A stretch of DNA of 29,703 nt from NCBI RefSeq assembly GCF_030758955.1, contig NZ_CP132360.1, positions 2,193,461-2,223,163 on the forward strand, in the 5' to 3' direction. The DNA is from Agrococcus beijingensis (GTDB lineage Bacteria > Actinomycetota > Actinomycetes > Actinomycetales > Microbacteriaceae). Every line of letters begins with the position of its first letter. Positions within the stretch are counted from its first letter, which is position 1. The notes under the pieces are model-generated. The model worked only from the letters and a program-made list of their open reading frames with translations. It was not told the DNA's origin and did not search any database. Positions 1 through 6,988 of the stretch are shown piece by piece. Made by a program: the position numbers and the translations under genes.

Positions 1-2
1 CC

Positions 3-875
3 CGGACGTTCGGCTTCGAGCCTTTAGTGGCTCGAAGCCGAACTTTTCGTACCGCTGGCCCGATCTCCGCAGAAGACTGCGCGAGGCTGATCTTCGTGCG
101 TGCCGGATCGGTTCTGTTGCACAACGAGCTGGGTGTGCAACAGGCGAACGTTGGAGACGTCATCACATTGGGGTCAAATGCCATGTTCGGCTATGAACCG
201 GAAGGCTTCGTGACCGTGACAACGATCTGCCTTGATCTCGACTACGTTATCGACCAAGTGTTCTGGCAACATGCCGCCAAGTTCACCGACCGGCTGGAGG
301 CAAGAACCTTTTACGAACTGGAGTATGTCAAGCCTGCTCAACTTCTTCGGATTGGCGAACATCGAACGGAAATGCTCGCGCCTTGGCTGGACAACCTTGT
401 TGCGTTGAGTCTCGACGGGTTGTCGTCAGACCGCTTTCACCGGGCGCAATCGTTGCTTTCCGCAATCCTCGACGTCGTCTTTACTTACCACAACATGGAG
501 ACTGAACCTGTCGGCGCCGTCCGGCCTGCGCGTCGCGAAGCCCTACATGTTTCGGGCCTACTCGCCTCTGATCTCTCGCGCCGCTGGTTAGCCTCTGAAC
601 TTGCTGAGGCGGTGTACCTCTCAGAATCACAGCTGCGACGGGTGTTTTCAGAAGCCTTTGGGAAACCACCGCTTGCATACTTGACGACACTCCGAACGCT
701 CAGAATGGCGCAGCTGCTGAGAGACACGGCTATGCCGATCGCAGAGATTTCTTTCACGGTGGGGTGGAGTGATCCTGACTTCGCTGCCCGTCAGTTTCGT
801 CGGTATGTTGGGCGTTCACCAAGTGAGTACCGACGATTCGAGCAGAGCCGAAACTCGCAACCGTACCCGGAGTGA
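3..875 (+). CDS. AraC-family transcriptional regulator (5' end uncertain, possibly truncated by window edge)
   Basis: The frame is open from the window edge; the first in-frame start is GTG at 27, so the gene may begin upstream. The protein has a cupin-like N-terminal sensing half (roughly the first 100 residues, containing the GDVITLGSNAMFGYEPEG stretch). The C-terminal DNA-binding half has two helix-turn-helix motifs: one around LASELAEAVYLSESQLRRVF and one around IAEISFTVGWSDPDFAARQF. That is the usual AraC/XylS order and length (about 280-300 residues). It should bind DNA near its own promoter or near the transfer genes. Base composition is visibly less GC-rich than the genes downstream. 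A strong inverted repeat with a T tract (8-47) overlaps the first codons. Either coding runs through it, or the true start is later and the hairpin ends an upstream gene. Family resemblance before residue 20 favours coding through at least position 60. The ligand is unknown. Confidence 0.8.
   Translation, partial: RTFGFEPLVARSRTFRTAGPISAEDCARLIFVRAGSVLLHNELGVQQANVGDVITLGSNAMFGYEPEGFVTVTTICLDLDYVIDQVFWQHAAKFTDRLEARTFYELEYVKPAQLLRIGEHRTEMLAPWLDNLVALSLDGLSSDRFHRAQSLLSAILDVVFTYHNMETEPVGAVRPARREALHVSGLLASDLSRRWLASELAEAVYLSESQLRRVFSEAFGKPPLAYLTTLRTLRMAQLLRDTAMPIAEISFTVGWSDPDFAARQFRRYVGRSPSEYRRFEQSRNSQPYPE
8..43 (+). repeat. 15-bp perfect inverted repeat followed by TTTT (terminator-like)
   Basis: Arms at 8-22 and 29-43 are perfectly complementary (GTTCGGCTTCGAGCC and its reverse complement) with a 6-base loop, followed by TTTT at 44-47. 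This has the form of an intrinsic terminator on the + strand. It overlaps the beginning of the AraC reading frame, so it could be a terminator of a gene left of the window, an operator, or a junction created by recombination. Confidence 0.55.
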
Positions 876-1101
876 ACACGCAATCCCGCACGGCGAAACG
901 ATCGTACTTACAGAGTGGCTCAGTGGGATCACCGCTTATGCGATAGACCAAGTCTGACCACGTCGGGTTCAGTGATGCACCTGGCGGTCGCACACTTTAA
1001 TGTCCGTCGTCCGTCTCGATTTCGTTTCCTGAGCTCCTTCGCGCACCTTCTGGTCGCAGAGGTCACCCGTCGTGTGTGGGTGTCTGCGGGAGGAGGATGC
1101 A
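876..1101 (+). promoter_or_regulatory. Regulatory gap before ardC-like gene with two copies of the GCACCT motif
   Basis: This 226-base non-coding gap separates the AraC gene from the start of the DNA-handling block. It holds two related motif copies, around 975-991 (TGCACCTGGCGGTCGCA) and 1040-1057 (GCGCACCTTCTGGTCGCA). Both belong to the recurring CACCTG element found before other genes of the element. A strong Shine-Dalgarno (GGAGGAGG, 1089-1096) precedes the ATG at 1102. The likely main promoter of the block lies here, but I cannot identify -35/-10 boxes with confidence; TTTAAT near 996-1001 is a weak candidate. Confidence 0.45.
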
Positions 1102-2184
1102 ATGACAACGGTCGAGGAGGCGCGGGCGGCGCGGGATGCGAAACTCGACGCCCTGCACGAACAGCTCACTGGCGCGGTGGAGTCGTTGGTATCGGGCGAG
1201 GATTGGAAACGAGCGTTGGAGTTCGCGGCTCGGTTCCGTGCCCGGTCGTTCAACAACACGCTGCTGATCTTCGTGCAGCATCAGGCGGCGTTCGAGTCGG
1301 GCCGGGTGCCGGAACCGGTGCCGTCATATGCGGCGGGCTTCAAGCAGTGGCAGGCACTTGGCCGGCAAGTCTCAAGGGGCCAGTCGGGGTACATGATCCT
1401 CGCCCCTGTGACGGGCCGGTTCGCGTCGTTCACGCCGAAGGTGGCGGAGTCGTGGCGCAGGCTCGGCCGGTTCGAGAAACCGAAACCGGGTGAGGCAGTG
1501 CGCTCCCGCATGGTCGGCGTCCGCCCCGCCTACGTCTGGGATGTCTCCCAAACTGCCGGCGACCCGATTCCCGCGCCGCCATCACCGCGGCTGCTGGAAG
1601 GCGAAGCGCCCGACGGGCTGTGGGAGGGCATCGCACGTCTCGTGGAGGCGGAGGGTTTCAGCGTGTTGCGGGTGCCGCATGAGGGCATGATCCACGGTGC
1701 AAACGGTCTCACTGACTTCGGTGCGCGGTCGGTGGCGGTTCGGGAGAACATGCCCGAGGCGGCACAGGTGAAGACTCTCGTGCACGAGCTCGCCCATGTG
1801 CTGCTGCACGGGCCGGACAACGTGGATGCGACGGGGCATCGCGGGATTGGTGAGGTGGAGGCGGATTCGGTGGCGTTGATGGTCGCCGCAGCGCACGGCA
1901 TGGACACCAGCGACTACACGGTCCCGTATGTGTCGGGGTGGGCGGCGACAGTGCCGGAGAAGTCTCCGGTCGAAGTCGTCCAGGCCACCGGCGAACGAGT
2001 CCGAAAAACCGCAGCTAGCATTCTTGATCAGCTCCCCACCGTGCAGATCGGCAACGGTGACCCTCCTGGCCTCACCCGGGACGCCCCAGCGAACAAACGC
2101 TCCGATCCGGTGGTCGAGGCGACTGCTGATCCGTTGGCGGAGGGACCGCGCCGCGCGGTGGCGTCGTCGGTGAGGAGCCTGTGA
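1102..2184 (+). CDS. ArdC-like antirestriction protein with ImmA/IrrE-type zincin domain
   Basis: The protein has 360 residues. Residues ~15-115 resemble the ArdC/LtrC N-terminal ssDNA-binding domain (FAARFRARSFNNTLLIFVQ, then a GRQVSRGQSGYMILAP segment). Residues ~215-265 carry a zinc metallopeptidase signature, HELAHVLLH with H228, E229 and H232, and a downstream EADSVAL with E253 as probable third ligand. ArdC proteins coat or protect incoming single-stranded DNA against restriction during conjugation; that role is known for the family and inferred here. The ATG at 1102 is chosen over the upstream GTG at 1072 because GGAGGAGG lies directly before it. It opens a block of translationally coupled genes: its TGA overlaps the start of the primase gene. 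This suits a protein made early in a new host. Confidence 0.85.
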   Translation: MTTVEEARAARDAKLDALHEQLTGAVESLVSGEDWKRALEFAARFRARSFNNTLLIFVQHQAAFESGRVPEPVPSYAAGFKQWQALGRQVSRGQSGYMILAPVTGRFASFTPKVAESWRRLGRFEKPKPGEAVRSRMVGVRPAYVWDVSQTAGDPIPAPPSPRLLEGEAPDGLWEGIARLVEAEGFSVLRVPHEGMIHGANGLTDFGARSVAVRENMPEAAQVKTLVHELAHVLLHGPDNVDATGHRGIGEVEADSVALMVAAAHGMDTSDYTVPYVSGWAATVPEKSPVEVVQATGERVRKTAASILDQLPTVQIGNGDPPGLTRDAPANKRSDPVVEATADPLAEGPRRAVASSVRSL

Positions 2185-3092
2185 TGGGTGCCGCCGATCT
2201 GTTCACCGAAGTCGGCGGGATGCCGCTCTCGGAGGCAGCGGCGCGGTTCGCTGCGGCGGGGGTGCCGGTGTTTCCATGCTTGCCCGGTGAGAAACGCCCT
2301 TTGGTGCTCCGCGGGTTTCATGATGCCACCGCTGATCCGGCGCAAGTCGCGGAATGGTGGTCAAGGTGGCCGTCCGCGAACATCGGCATCCCCACCGGTG
2401 CCGTGTCCGGGGTGGAGGTTGTCGATGTCGACGTGCATCCGACTGGCACCGGATTTCCTGCTTTCCGCGAAGCGCACCGTCAAGGCCATGCCGCGGGGTG
2501 GGCTGCGCTCGTGCGCACCCCCTCCGGTGGCCTCCACGCTTACTACCCGGTGAACCCTGACCGTGCGCAGTCGTCCTGGCAGGCCGCGCGGGCGCATGTT
2601 GATTTCCGTGGTGACGGCGGCTACATCATCGCGCCGCCGTCGAAGGTGCTGCGCCCCGGCGGGGTGCGGGCAGCGTACCGGCTCATCGTCGCATCAGGTG
2701 ATACCCCGGTGCCAGTGGATGCGGTGCGGCTGCGCGAGTTTCTGGACCCGCGCACTCCGATCTCTATCGACCGTGTGCGTGCTGCTCGGTTTGAGCGGCG
2801 GGGGTCGGATGCGAAGGTGCTCGCCGGCTGGGTGGCGGGGCGTGGTGAGGGTGAGCGGAACCGGGGCCTGTTCTGGGCCGCGTGCCGACTCGCAGAATCC
2901 GGCACCCCACTCGACGCAACCCTCGACGCCCTGGGCCCTGCGGCGGAGCACGCGGGACTGGGGCCGCGGGAGATCATGGCGACGATCCGATCCGCCTACC
3001 GCACCACCCACCCCACACCGCATACGTCTGTAGAGCCCGGAGCGGACGAGCGGCGTGTGGTGCGCGGATCACCAGGGCGGGTGATCTTATGA
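2184..3092 (+). CDS. Bifunctional primase/polymerase (Prim-Pol) domain protein
   Basis: About 302 residues. The N-terminal two thirds match the archaeo-eukaryotic-type Prim-Pol domain: GEKRPL near residue 36, an acidic D81-V-D83 metal-binding pair in EVVDVDVHP, and SGGLH at 114-118 followed by YY. The C-terminal third (residues ~200-280) is a short helical domain, RGEGERNRGLFWAACRLAE, as seen after Prim-Pol domains in mobile-element replication proteins. No helicase domain is attached, so it probably works with another replication protein. It would prime synthesis on the transferred strand or during element replication. The ATG at 2184 has GAGGAG six bases upstream; GTG at 2181 is an alternative. 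The start overlaps the previous stop, and the stop overlaps the next ATG (ATGA), so translation is coupled on both sides. Confidence 0.88.
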   Translation: MGAADLFTEVGGMPLSEAAARFAAAGVPVFPCLPGEKRPLVLRGFHDATADPAQVAEWWSRWPSANIGIPTGAVSGVEVVDVDVHPTGTGFPAFREAHRQGHAAGWAALVRTPSGGLHAYYPVNPDRAQSSWQAARAHVDFRGDGGYIIAPPSKVLRPGGVRAAYRLIVASGDTPVPVDAVRLREFLDPRTPISIDRVRAARFERRGSDAKVLAGWVAGRGEGERNRGLFWAACRLAESGTPLDATLDALGPAAEHAGLGPREIMATIRSAYRTTHPTPHTSVEPGADERRVVRGSPGRVIL

Positions 3093-3769
3093 ACACCACC
3101 GAGGCTGTTTCGCCGCGGGGTCGCCGGTTGGCGGTGGTGACGGCGATCACGGGCACGGTGTTCATCGCAGCCGGCGCGTTCTGGCTCAGCTTTACGGCGC
3201 TTGCCGACCTTGCCCGCCGGTCTGGGATCGATGCGGGGCAGGCGTGGGCGTGGCCGTTGATCGTGGACGGCATCATCGTCGTCGCAACTGTCGCCGTCGT
3301 CGCCCTCGCCAGCCAGTCCCGCCCGACCTGGTACCCCTGGACGCTTCTCGCCGCCGGCGCCGTCGTGTCGGTGACGGCGAATGCGATCCACGCGATCATC
3401 GCCTCAGACACCGACGTCCCGCCGGTGCTTGCCGCATCGGTCGCGGCGATCCCGCCGCTGGTGCTGCTGTCGATCACACACCTCACCGTCTTCCTCACCC
3501 GCCCCACCACCACACCGGGCGCAGACGTGATCGAGGCCGCTCCTGCCGAGACGGTCGCCCCGTCTCAAACGGTCGCCGTACGAGAAATGGAGCCGAAATC
3601 GGCAATGGAGTTTCCGGTGGTATCGGTGAGTGAGCGGCGGGCGGAGGCGACGCAATTGCGGGACGTGGAGGGGTGGTCGAACAAGCAGATCGCCCGGCAC
3701 CTGGGCGTGCACCCCTCCACCGTCGGCCGCTGGTTCACCCCAGCCATCAGCAAGGAGGAAACCCCATGA
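3089..3769 (+). CDS. DUF2637-type membrane protein with C-terminal helix-turn-helix
   Basis: 226 residues. Four hydrophobic segments are visible (about residues 16-36, 50-70, 77-97 and 112-134), matching the DUF2637 family of actinobacterial plasmids and ICEs. After a hydrophilic linker, residues ~183-217 (AEATQLRDVEGWSNKQIARHLGVHPSTVGRWF) form a clear helix-turn-helix of the resolvase/sigma-like kind. The protein therefore combines a membrane anchor with a probable DNA-binding tail. It could tether element DNA at the membrane, act as a membrane-bound regulator, or serve in plasmid-spread-like functions reported for Streptomyces membrane proteins; the last is an analogy only. It is coupled by ATGA overlaps to both neighbours, with GCAAGGAGG serving the next gene. 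Confidence 0.8.
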   Translation: MNTTEAVSPRGRRLAVVTAITGTVFIAAGAFWLSFTALADLARRSGIDAGQAWAWPLIVDGIIVVATVAVVALASQSRPTWYPWTLLAAGAVVSVTANAIHAIIASDTDVPPVLAASVAAIPPLVLLSITHLTVFLTRPTTTPGADVIEAAPAETVAPSQTVAVREMEPKSAMEFPVVSVSERRAEATQLRDVEGWSNKQIARHLGVHPSTVGRWFTPAISKEETP

Positions 3770-4200
3770 ACGACCACACAGAGACACACCGCACTGAGCT
3801 ACCGGAGACGCGGCCAGAAATGGTCGAGGGTGCGGAGGCGGAGCGGTCTGCGTTCGCCGTGCACCGCGACCCCTCACTCACCAAAGTAGGCGCTGATCCT
3901 GGTTCGCTGGTGGGGCGCGGGATCGCGTGGGTGCGTCCGACTGATCTGATCGCGTCGAGCACCGCCAGGATCGCGGGCCGCGGCATCAACTTTCAGACCG
4001 CCCTCGCGCACCGTGCCCGCCGCGCGCCAGGTCACGCCTACCGTGCGACCCGGGATCATGCGCGCGACATTCGGGATCGCCGAGCCGAACGAGCGGCACC
4101 CGCGGGGCCGGCAGTATTCGAGTCATTCGATGTGTTCGAGCCACAGGATCGTCCGCGCTCGTCGTCGTGGGTGCGGCCGTCCGGGATCGGGCTGGGGTGA
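3766..4200 (+). CDS. Hypothetical element protein, arginine-rich
   Basis: 144 residues with no family I recognise. The ATG at 3766 overlaps the previous stop (ATGA) and is preceded by AAGGAGG (3752-3758), so the shorter start is preferred over upstream in-frame starts. The N-terminal 60 residues are acidic and polar. The middle (GRGIAWVRPTDLIASSTARIAGRGINFQTALAHRA) is mildly amphipathic, and residues ~85-115 are strongly basic (RATRDHARDIRDRRAERAA). A basic patch of this sort could bind nucleic acid or the acidic face of a partner. There is no membrane segment or signal peptide. Its place in a run of coupled genes suggests a role in DNA handling or regulation. Confidence 0.65.
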   Translation: MNDHTETHRTELPETRPEMVEGAEAERSAFAVHRDPSLTKVGADPGSLVGRGIAWVRPTDLIASSTARIAGRGINFQTALAHRARRAPGHAYRATRDHARDIRDRRAERAAPAGPAVFESFDVFEPQDRPRSSSWVRPSGIGLG

Positions 4201-4244
4201 ACGGCTATGCGCAGAAGACGGTGGTGGGGTGGCGGTGGGGAGCC

Positions 4245-4275
4245 GGTGCGCACCTGCCTGTCAGGAGGTGCCACC
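4245..4275 (+). promoter_or_regulatory. CACCTG motif with hairpin covering the ribosome-binding site
   Basis: The sequence GGTGCGCACC (4245-4254) is a perfect palindrome. CACCTGCCTG at 4251-4260 can fold back on CAGGAGGTG at 4262-4270, which contains the Shine-Dalgarno of the gene at 4276. The loop would be very short for full pairing, so partial pairing is more likely. CACCT mimics the anti-Shine-Dalgarno of 16S rRNA, so masking of the ribosome site is plausible. It is one of several related sites in the window. Confidence 0.45.
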
Positions 4276-5145
4276 ATGCCACAACGAAACACTCCACGTC
4301 GCGATGGTCGCGGGCGTGGGTTCGAGAACTCAGAACGACTCCGCGAACTCCTCACCCGCCTCGACGCTGAGGGGCCGGACGCCTGGCGGAATGACCCGGT
4401 CGCTACCGAACTCATGCGGTACGCGGCCGACAAGTACGCCGCGCTCGCGCGCAAGCACGGTCTTGATCCGTGGGAGGCGGCGACCGCGGCGTTCGAGGCG
4501 ATGCGTGCGCCCTCGGTGCGGCGGGCGGATGATCCGTGGGCGGTCATCACCCGTGCCGTGCAGATCACCTGCATCGCAGAAAACCGCGCCAACGGACTCC
4601 TGTGCTCCGTGCACCAGGCACGCAGACCCAGATACTCGAGTTTCCATGACGCCGAACGCTTCTCCGACCGCGAAAACCTCCTCACCGACTACCACCCCGC
4701 ATTCCGCGCCGACCCCTTCACTGACGACGACGAAGACGACGCTGACGACGAGGTGGAAGCGTCAGGGGCGACGGGAGTGGAGTCAGCGGTCGAAGACACA
4801 ATCGCACTGCTGTGCTGGTACGGGTGGGAACCAGTGGTCGCCCGCGCGGCGATCGAGTGCATCTGCGCACGCCTCGCAGAATCCGTCTCACGAGCGGGAG
4901 CATATGAATCGCTGCGGCGTGATCGTCACGCCCGGGCACTCCTCGATATCCCCGCACCGTCCTGGTATCGGCTGCTGCGCATCGTCCTCGGATCACCAGA
5001 CGCAAGCCTGACCGGTACGAATGCGAGCCGTGGCGTGCTGCTGCGGCTCCTGATTGGCGAATCACTCCGGCATCTCCTCACTGATGTTGACCTCGCGGTC
5101 GCCGTCACGGTTGCCGCGCCCGGGGTGATGCGAGACCGGCCATGA
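4276..5145 (+). CDS. Hypothetical protein with faint sigma-70-like regions
   Basis: 289 residues. The ATG at 4276 follows CAGGAGG, so it is preferred over the in-frame ATG at 4207. Residues ~35-110 (LMRYAADKYAALARKHGLDP, then EAATAAFEAMR and PWAVITRAVQ) recall the helical arrangement of sigma-70 region 2. A very acidic linker follows (residues ~152-175, rich in D and E). The C-terminal helical part (ARAAIECICARLAES, then YRLLRIVLGSPD) could correspond to a region-4-like or other helical domain. No family is recognised with certainty. It may be an element-specific transcription factor; the evidence is resemblance only. It ends in an ATGA overlap with the ParB-like gene, so the two are likely expressed together. 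Confidence 0.65.
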   Translation: MPQRNTPRRDGRGRGFENSERLRELLTRLDAEGPDAWRNDPVATELMRYAADKYAALARKHGLDPWEAATAAFEAMRAPSVRRADDPWAVITRAVQITCIAENRANGLLCSVHQARRPRYSSFHDAERFSDRENLLTDYHPAFRADPFTDDDEDDADDEVEASGATGVESAVEDTIALLCWYGWEPVVARAAIECICARLAESVSRAGAYESLRRDRHARALLDIPAPSWYRLLRIVLGSPDASLTGTNASRGVLLRLLIGESLRHLLTDVDLAVAVTVAAPGVMRDRP

Positions 5146-6218
5146 CCACGCCGGGGCATATCGAGCTGGAGCGGGCCGTCGAGTCGATCTGGTCCGGCCG
5201 CCGCCACCGCGAGGACTACGGCGACATCGACGCGCTGGTGGAGTCGATCACGCGGGATGGGCTGTTGCAGCCGATCACGATCACCCCGGACGGGATGCTG
5301 ATTTGCGGTGCCCGCCGTTTGGCTGCGATCCGCAGGCTCGGGTGGAAGACGGTGAACGTGTGGGTGCGCTCCGGTATCTCCACCACCCTCGGGCAGCTCC
5401 TCGCCGAACAGGACGACAATCTCCTGCATAAGCCCCTCACCCGTACCGAGGAAGCCGCTCTCTATGCCGAATTGAAAGCGCTCATGGTCGAGGATGCGAC
5501 GGGCCGACAGGAAGCGTCACGGTTCACCTCGAAACAAGAAAACCCCAGGTCACACGGTGGGGCCACGGTGGCCCCACCGTCGGCCGGGAGTATCGGGAAG
5601 ACCCGCGAGCAGGCCGCGCTCATGGTCACCGGCCGCAACGCCTATACCTCGCTCGAACGCATCAACGAGTTGCAGAACCTTGCCGCTGACCCGGCACAGA
5701 CCGACGACGTACAGCAGCGGGCACGGGAGGAACTTGACCGGATCGACGCGGGCGGGTCGATCACCGGAGCGCAGCATCGCATCAAAGCCGCGCAAGCCCT
5801 CGCCGAACTCGACACCCTCGCGGGCGACCTCGCACAACCGGCAGGCATCCGCGACACCGCAGCCGCAGGCGCGACCCGGATCCGGGAGCTCGAAGACACG
5901 GCACGGCCGGCCGATCTGGAACGGCTCGCGGTACTCGCTGTCGAGCGTGCGAGGACTGCGACGAAGAAGCGCCCCTCCCAGCTCGCATCCGCACGCCTTC
6001 ACGCGGTTGAGGAGCAGCCGCGGGAGTTCCTGCCGGTGCGGTCGTTCGTCTACCTCTGGGATGAACTCTCCACCTGGACCGAACGCTACGACCCCGAAAC
6101 CATCGGCCCAGCCCTGTCTGGTGAGCAGTGGGCGATGTTCGAGAACGCCGTCACTGCAACCGTCGCGTTCCTGGATGCCGCCCGCACTGCACGAAACGTG
6201 CGCCGCGAAACCGCCTGA
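5142..6218 (+). CDS. ParB-like (ParB/Sulfiredoxin N-terminal domain) protein
   Basis: 358 residues. Residues ~5-95 form a ParB N-terminal domain: the start HIELERAVESIW, then DALVESITRDGLLQPITI, then MLICGARRLAAIRRLGW with the GxRR motif. After it come TRTEEAALYAELKALM and a HTH-like stretch near AGSIGKTREQAALM (residues ~146-160). The rest is a long helical, charged region. ParB proteins bind centromere-like DNA, and many stray ParB-domain proteins in mobile elements act as regulators or nucleases. No ParA partner is present in the window, which argues against ordinary partitioning. Its start overlaps the stop of the previous gene (ATGA), and it is the last gene before a gap with a CACCTG motif and the secretion genes. 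Confidence 0.82.
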   Translation: MTTPGHIELERAVESIWSGRRHREDYGDIDALVESITRDGLLQPITITPDGMLICGARRLAAIRRLGWKTVNVWVRSGISTTLGQLLAEQDDNLLHKPLTRTEEAALYAELKALMVEDATGRQEASRFTSKQENPRSHGGATVAPPSAGSIGKTREQAALMVTGRNAYTSLERINELQNLAADPAQTDDVQQRAREELDRIDAGGSITGAQHRIKAAQALAELDTLAGDLAQPAGIRDTAAAGATRIRELEDTARPADLERLAVLAVERARTATKKRPSQLASARLHAVEEQPREFLPVRSFVYLWDELSTWTERYDPETIGPALSGEQWAMFENAVTATVAFLDAARTARNVRRETA

Positions 6219-6248
6219 CCCTCCGCCGCCTCCCTGCCCTGAATGCTG

Positions 6249-6295
6249 TGGTGCACCTGTCTGGTGATCCGAATCTCGTCGGGAAGGACACCAGG
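6249..6295 (+). promoter_or_regulatory. CACCTG motif and inverted repeat before the secretion gene block
   Basis: TGGTGCACCTGTCTGGTGA (6249-6267) is the best-conserved type of the recurring motif. CTGGTG at 6261-6266 is complementary to CACCAG at 6289-6294, which ends one base before the ATG at 6296; flanking ATCC/GGA adds imperfect pairing. The Shine-Dalgarno (GGAAGGA, 6282-6288) lies in the loop and 3' arm. Confidence 0.45.
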
Positions 6296-6982
6296 ATGGA
6301 CCCCACCGCTCGCCGCCGCCGCACCGTGCTCATCGCCGCCACAGCTGTCGGCCTGATCCTGCTCCTCCTCATCGGCGTCGGGGTCTACGGACTCACCCGC
6401 GGCCCCCAGACCACCGAACCCGCCCGTCCCGATGGGCCGACGGCAACGAACCCGGCACACGTCCCGGCAGAACCGGAAGCCGTGGTCACCCTCGGTGGGT
6501 CGGAAAAGTTCGCAGGCGCGGTTGCGGAAGCGCTGTTTACCTGGGATACGACCAGTGGGTATGGGCCTGCCGATTACGCGCAGATGCTCGCCGATGTAAC
6601 CGCCGACACGGAAGCCGACGCGGCTGCATCCGATGTCCGTTCCTATCTGCCGACCCAGGAGGCATGGACGCAGCTCCGCACGCATCAGACGCGGCAGTGG
6701 CTCACCATCGACACGATCGAGATCCCTGCCGCGTGGGAGGATGCGGTGGTGCAGGCGGCGCCGGGGCAGATTCCTGACGGTGCGGTCGCGTATACGATCA
6801 CCGGCACCCGCCACCGCACCGGCTACTGGGGCACCGACCCGGTCACGACAACGCACCCGGTCGCGTTCACCGTGTTCCTCACCTGCACACCCGAACGCAC
6901 CTCCGCACCGGCGCCTGCCGCTCCAATCACTGAAACGTGCGCGGTGTTGCGGTTGTCGCAGCTCGACAACCCGCTGCGGTGA
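6296..6982 (+). CDS. Membrane-anchored type IV secretion subunit, probably VirB8/TcpC-like
   Basis: 228 residues. The ATG at 6296 has GGAAGGA upstream. A short basic N-terminus (TARRRR) is followed by one transmembrane segment (residues ~11-33) and a Pro/Thr-rich linker to ~60. The soluble outer domain (about residues 65-228) has the length and layout of an NTF2-like fold, as in VirB8 and TcpC; I infer this from architecture and operon position, not from clear sequence motifs. Two cysteines near the end (FLTCTP and ETCAVL) could form a disulfide outside the membrane. It leads the block of secretion genes and is followed six bases later by the cell-wall hydrolase, consistent with an envelope-spanning complex. 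Confidence 0.7.
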   Translation: MDPTARRRRTVLIAATAVGLILLLLIGVGVYGLTRGPQTTEPARPDGPTATNPAHVPAEPEAVVTLGGSEKFAGAVAEALFTWDTTSGYGPADYAQMLADVTADTEADAAASDVRSYLPTQEAWTQLRTHQTRQWLTIDTIEIPAAWEDAVVQAAPGQIPDGAVAYTITGTRHRTGYWGTDPVTTTHPVAFTVFLTCTPERTSAPAPAAPITETCAVLRLSQLDNPLR

Positions 6983-6988
6983 CCGGCC

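Noticed and set aside
4013..5011. Plus-strand frame overlapping the sigma-like gene
   Set aside because: Arg/Ser/Pro/Thr-rich frame-shifted reading of the gene at 4276, without a good ribosome site.
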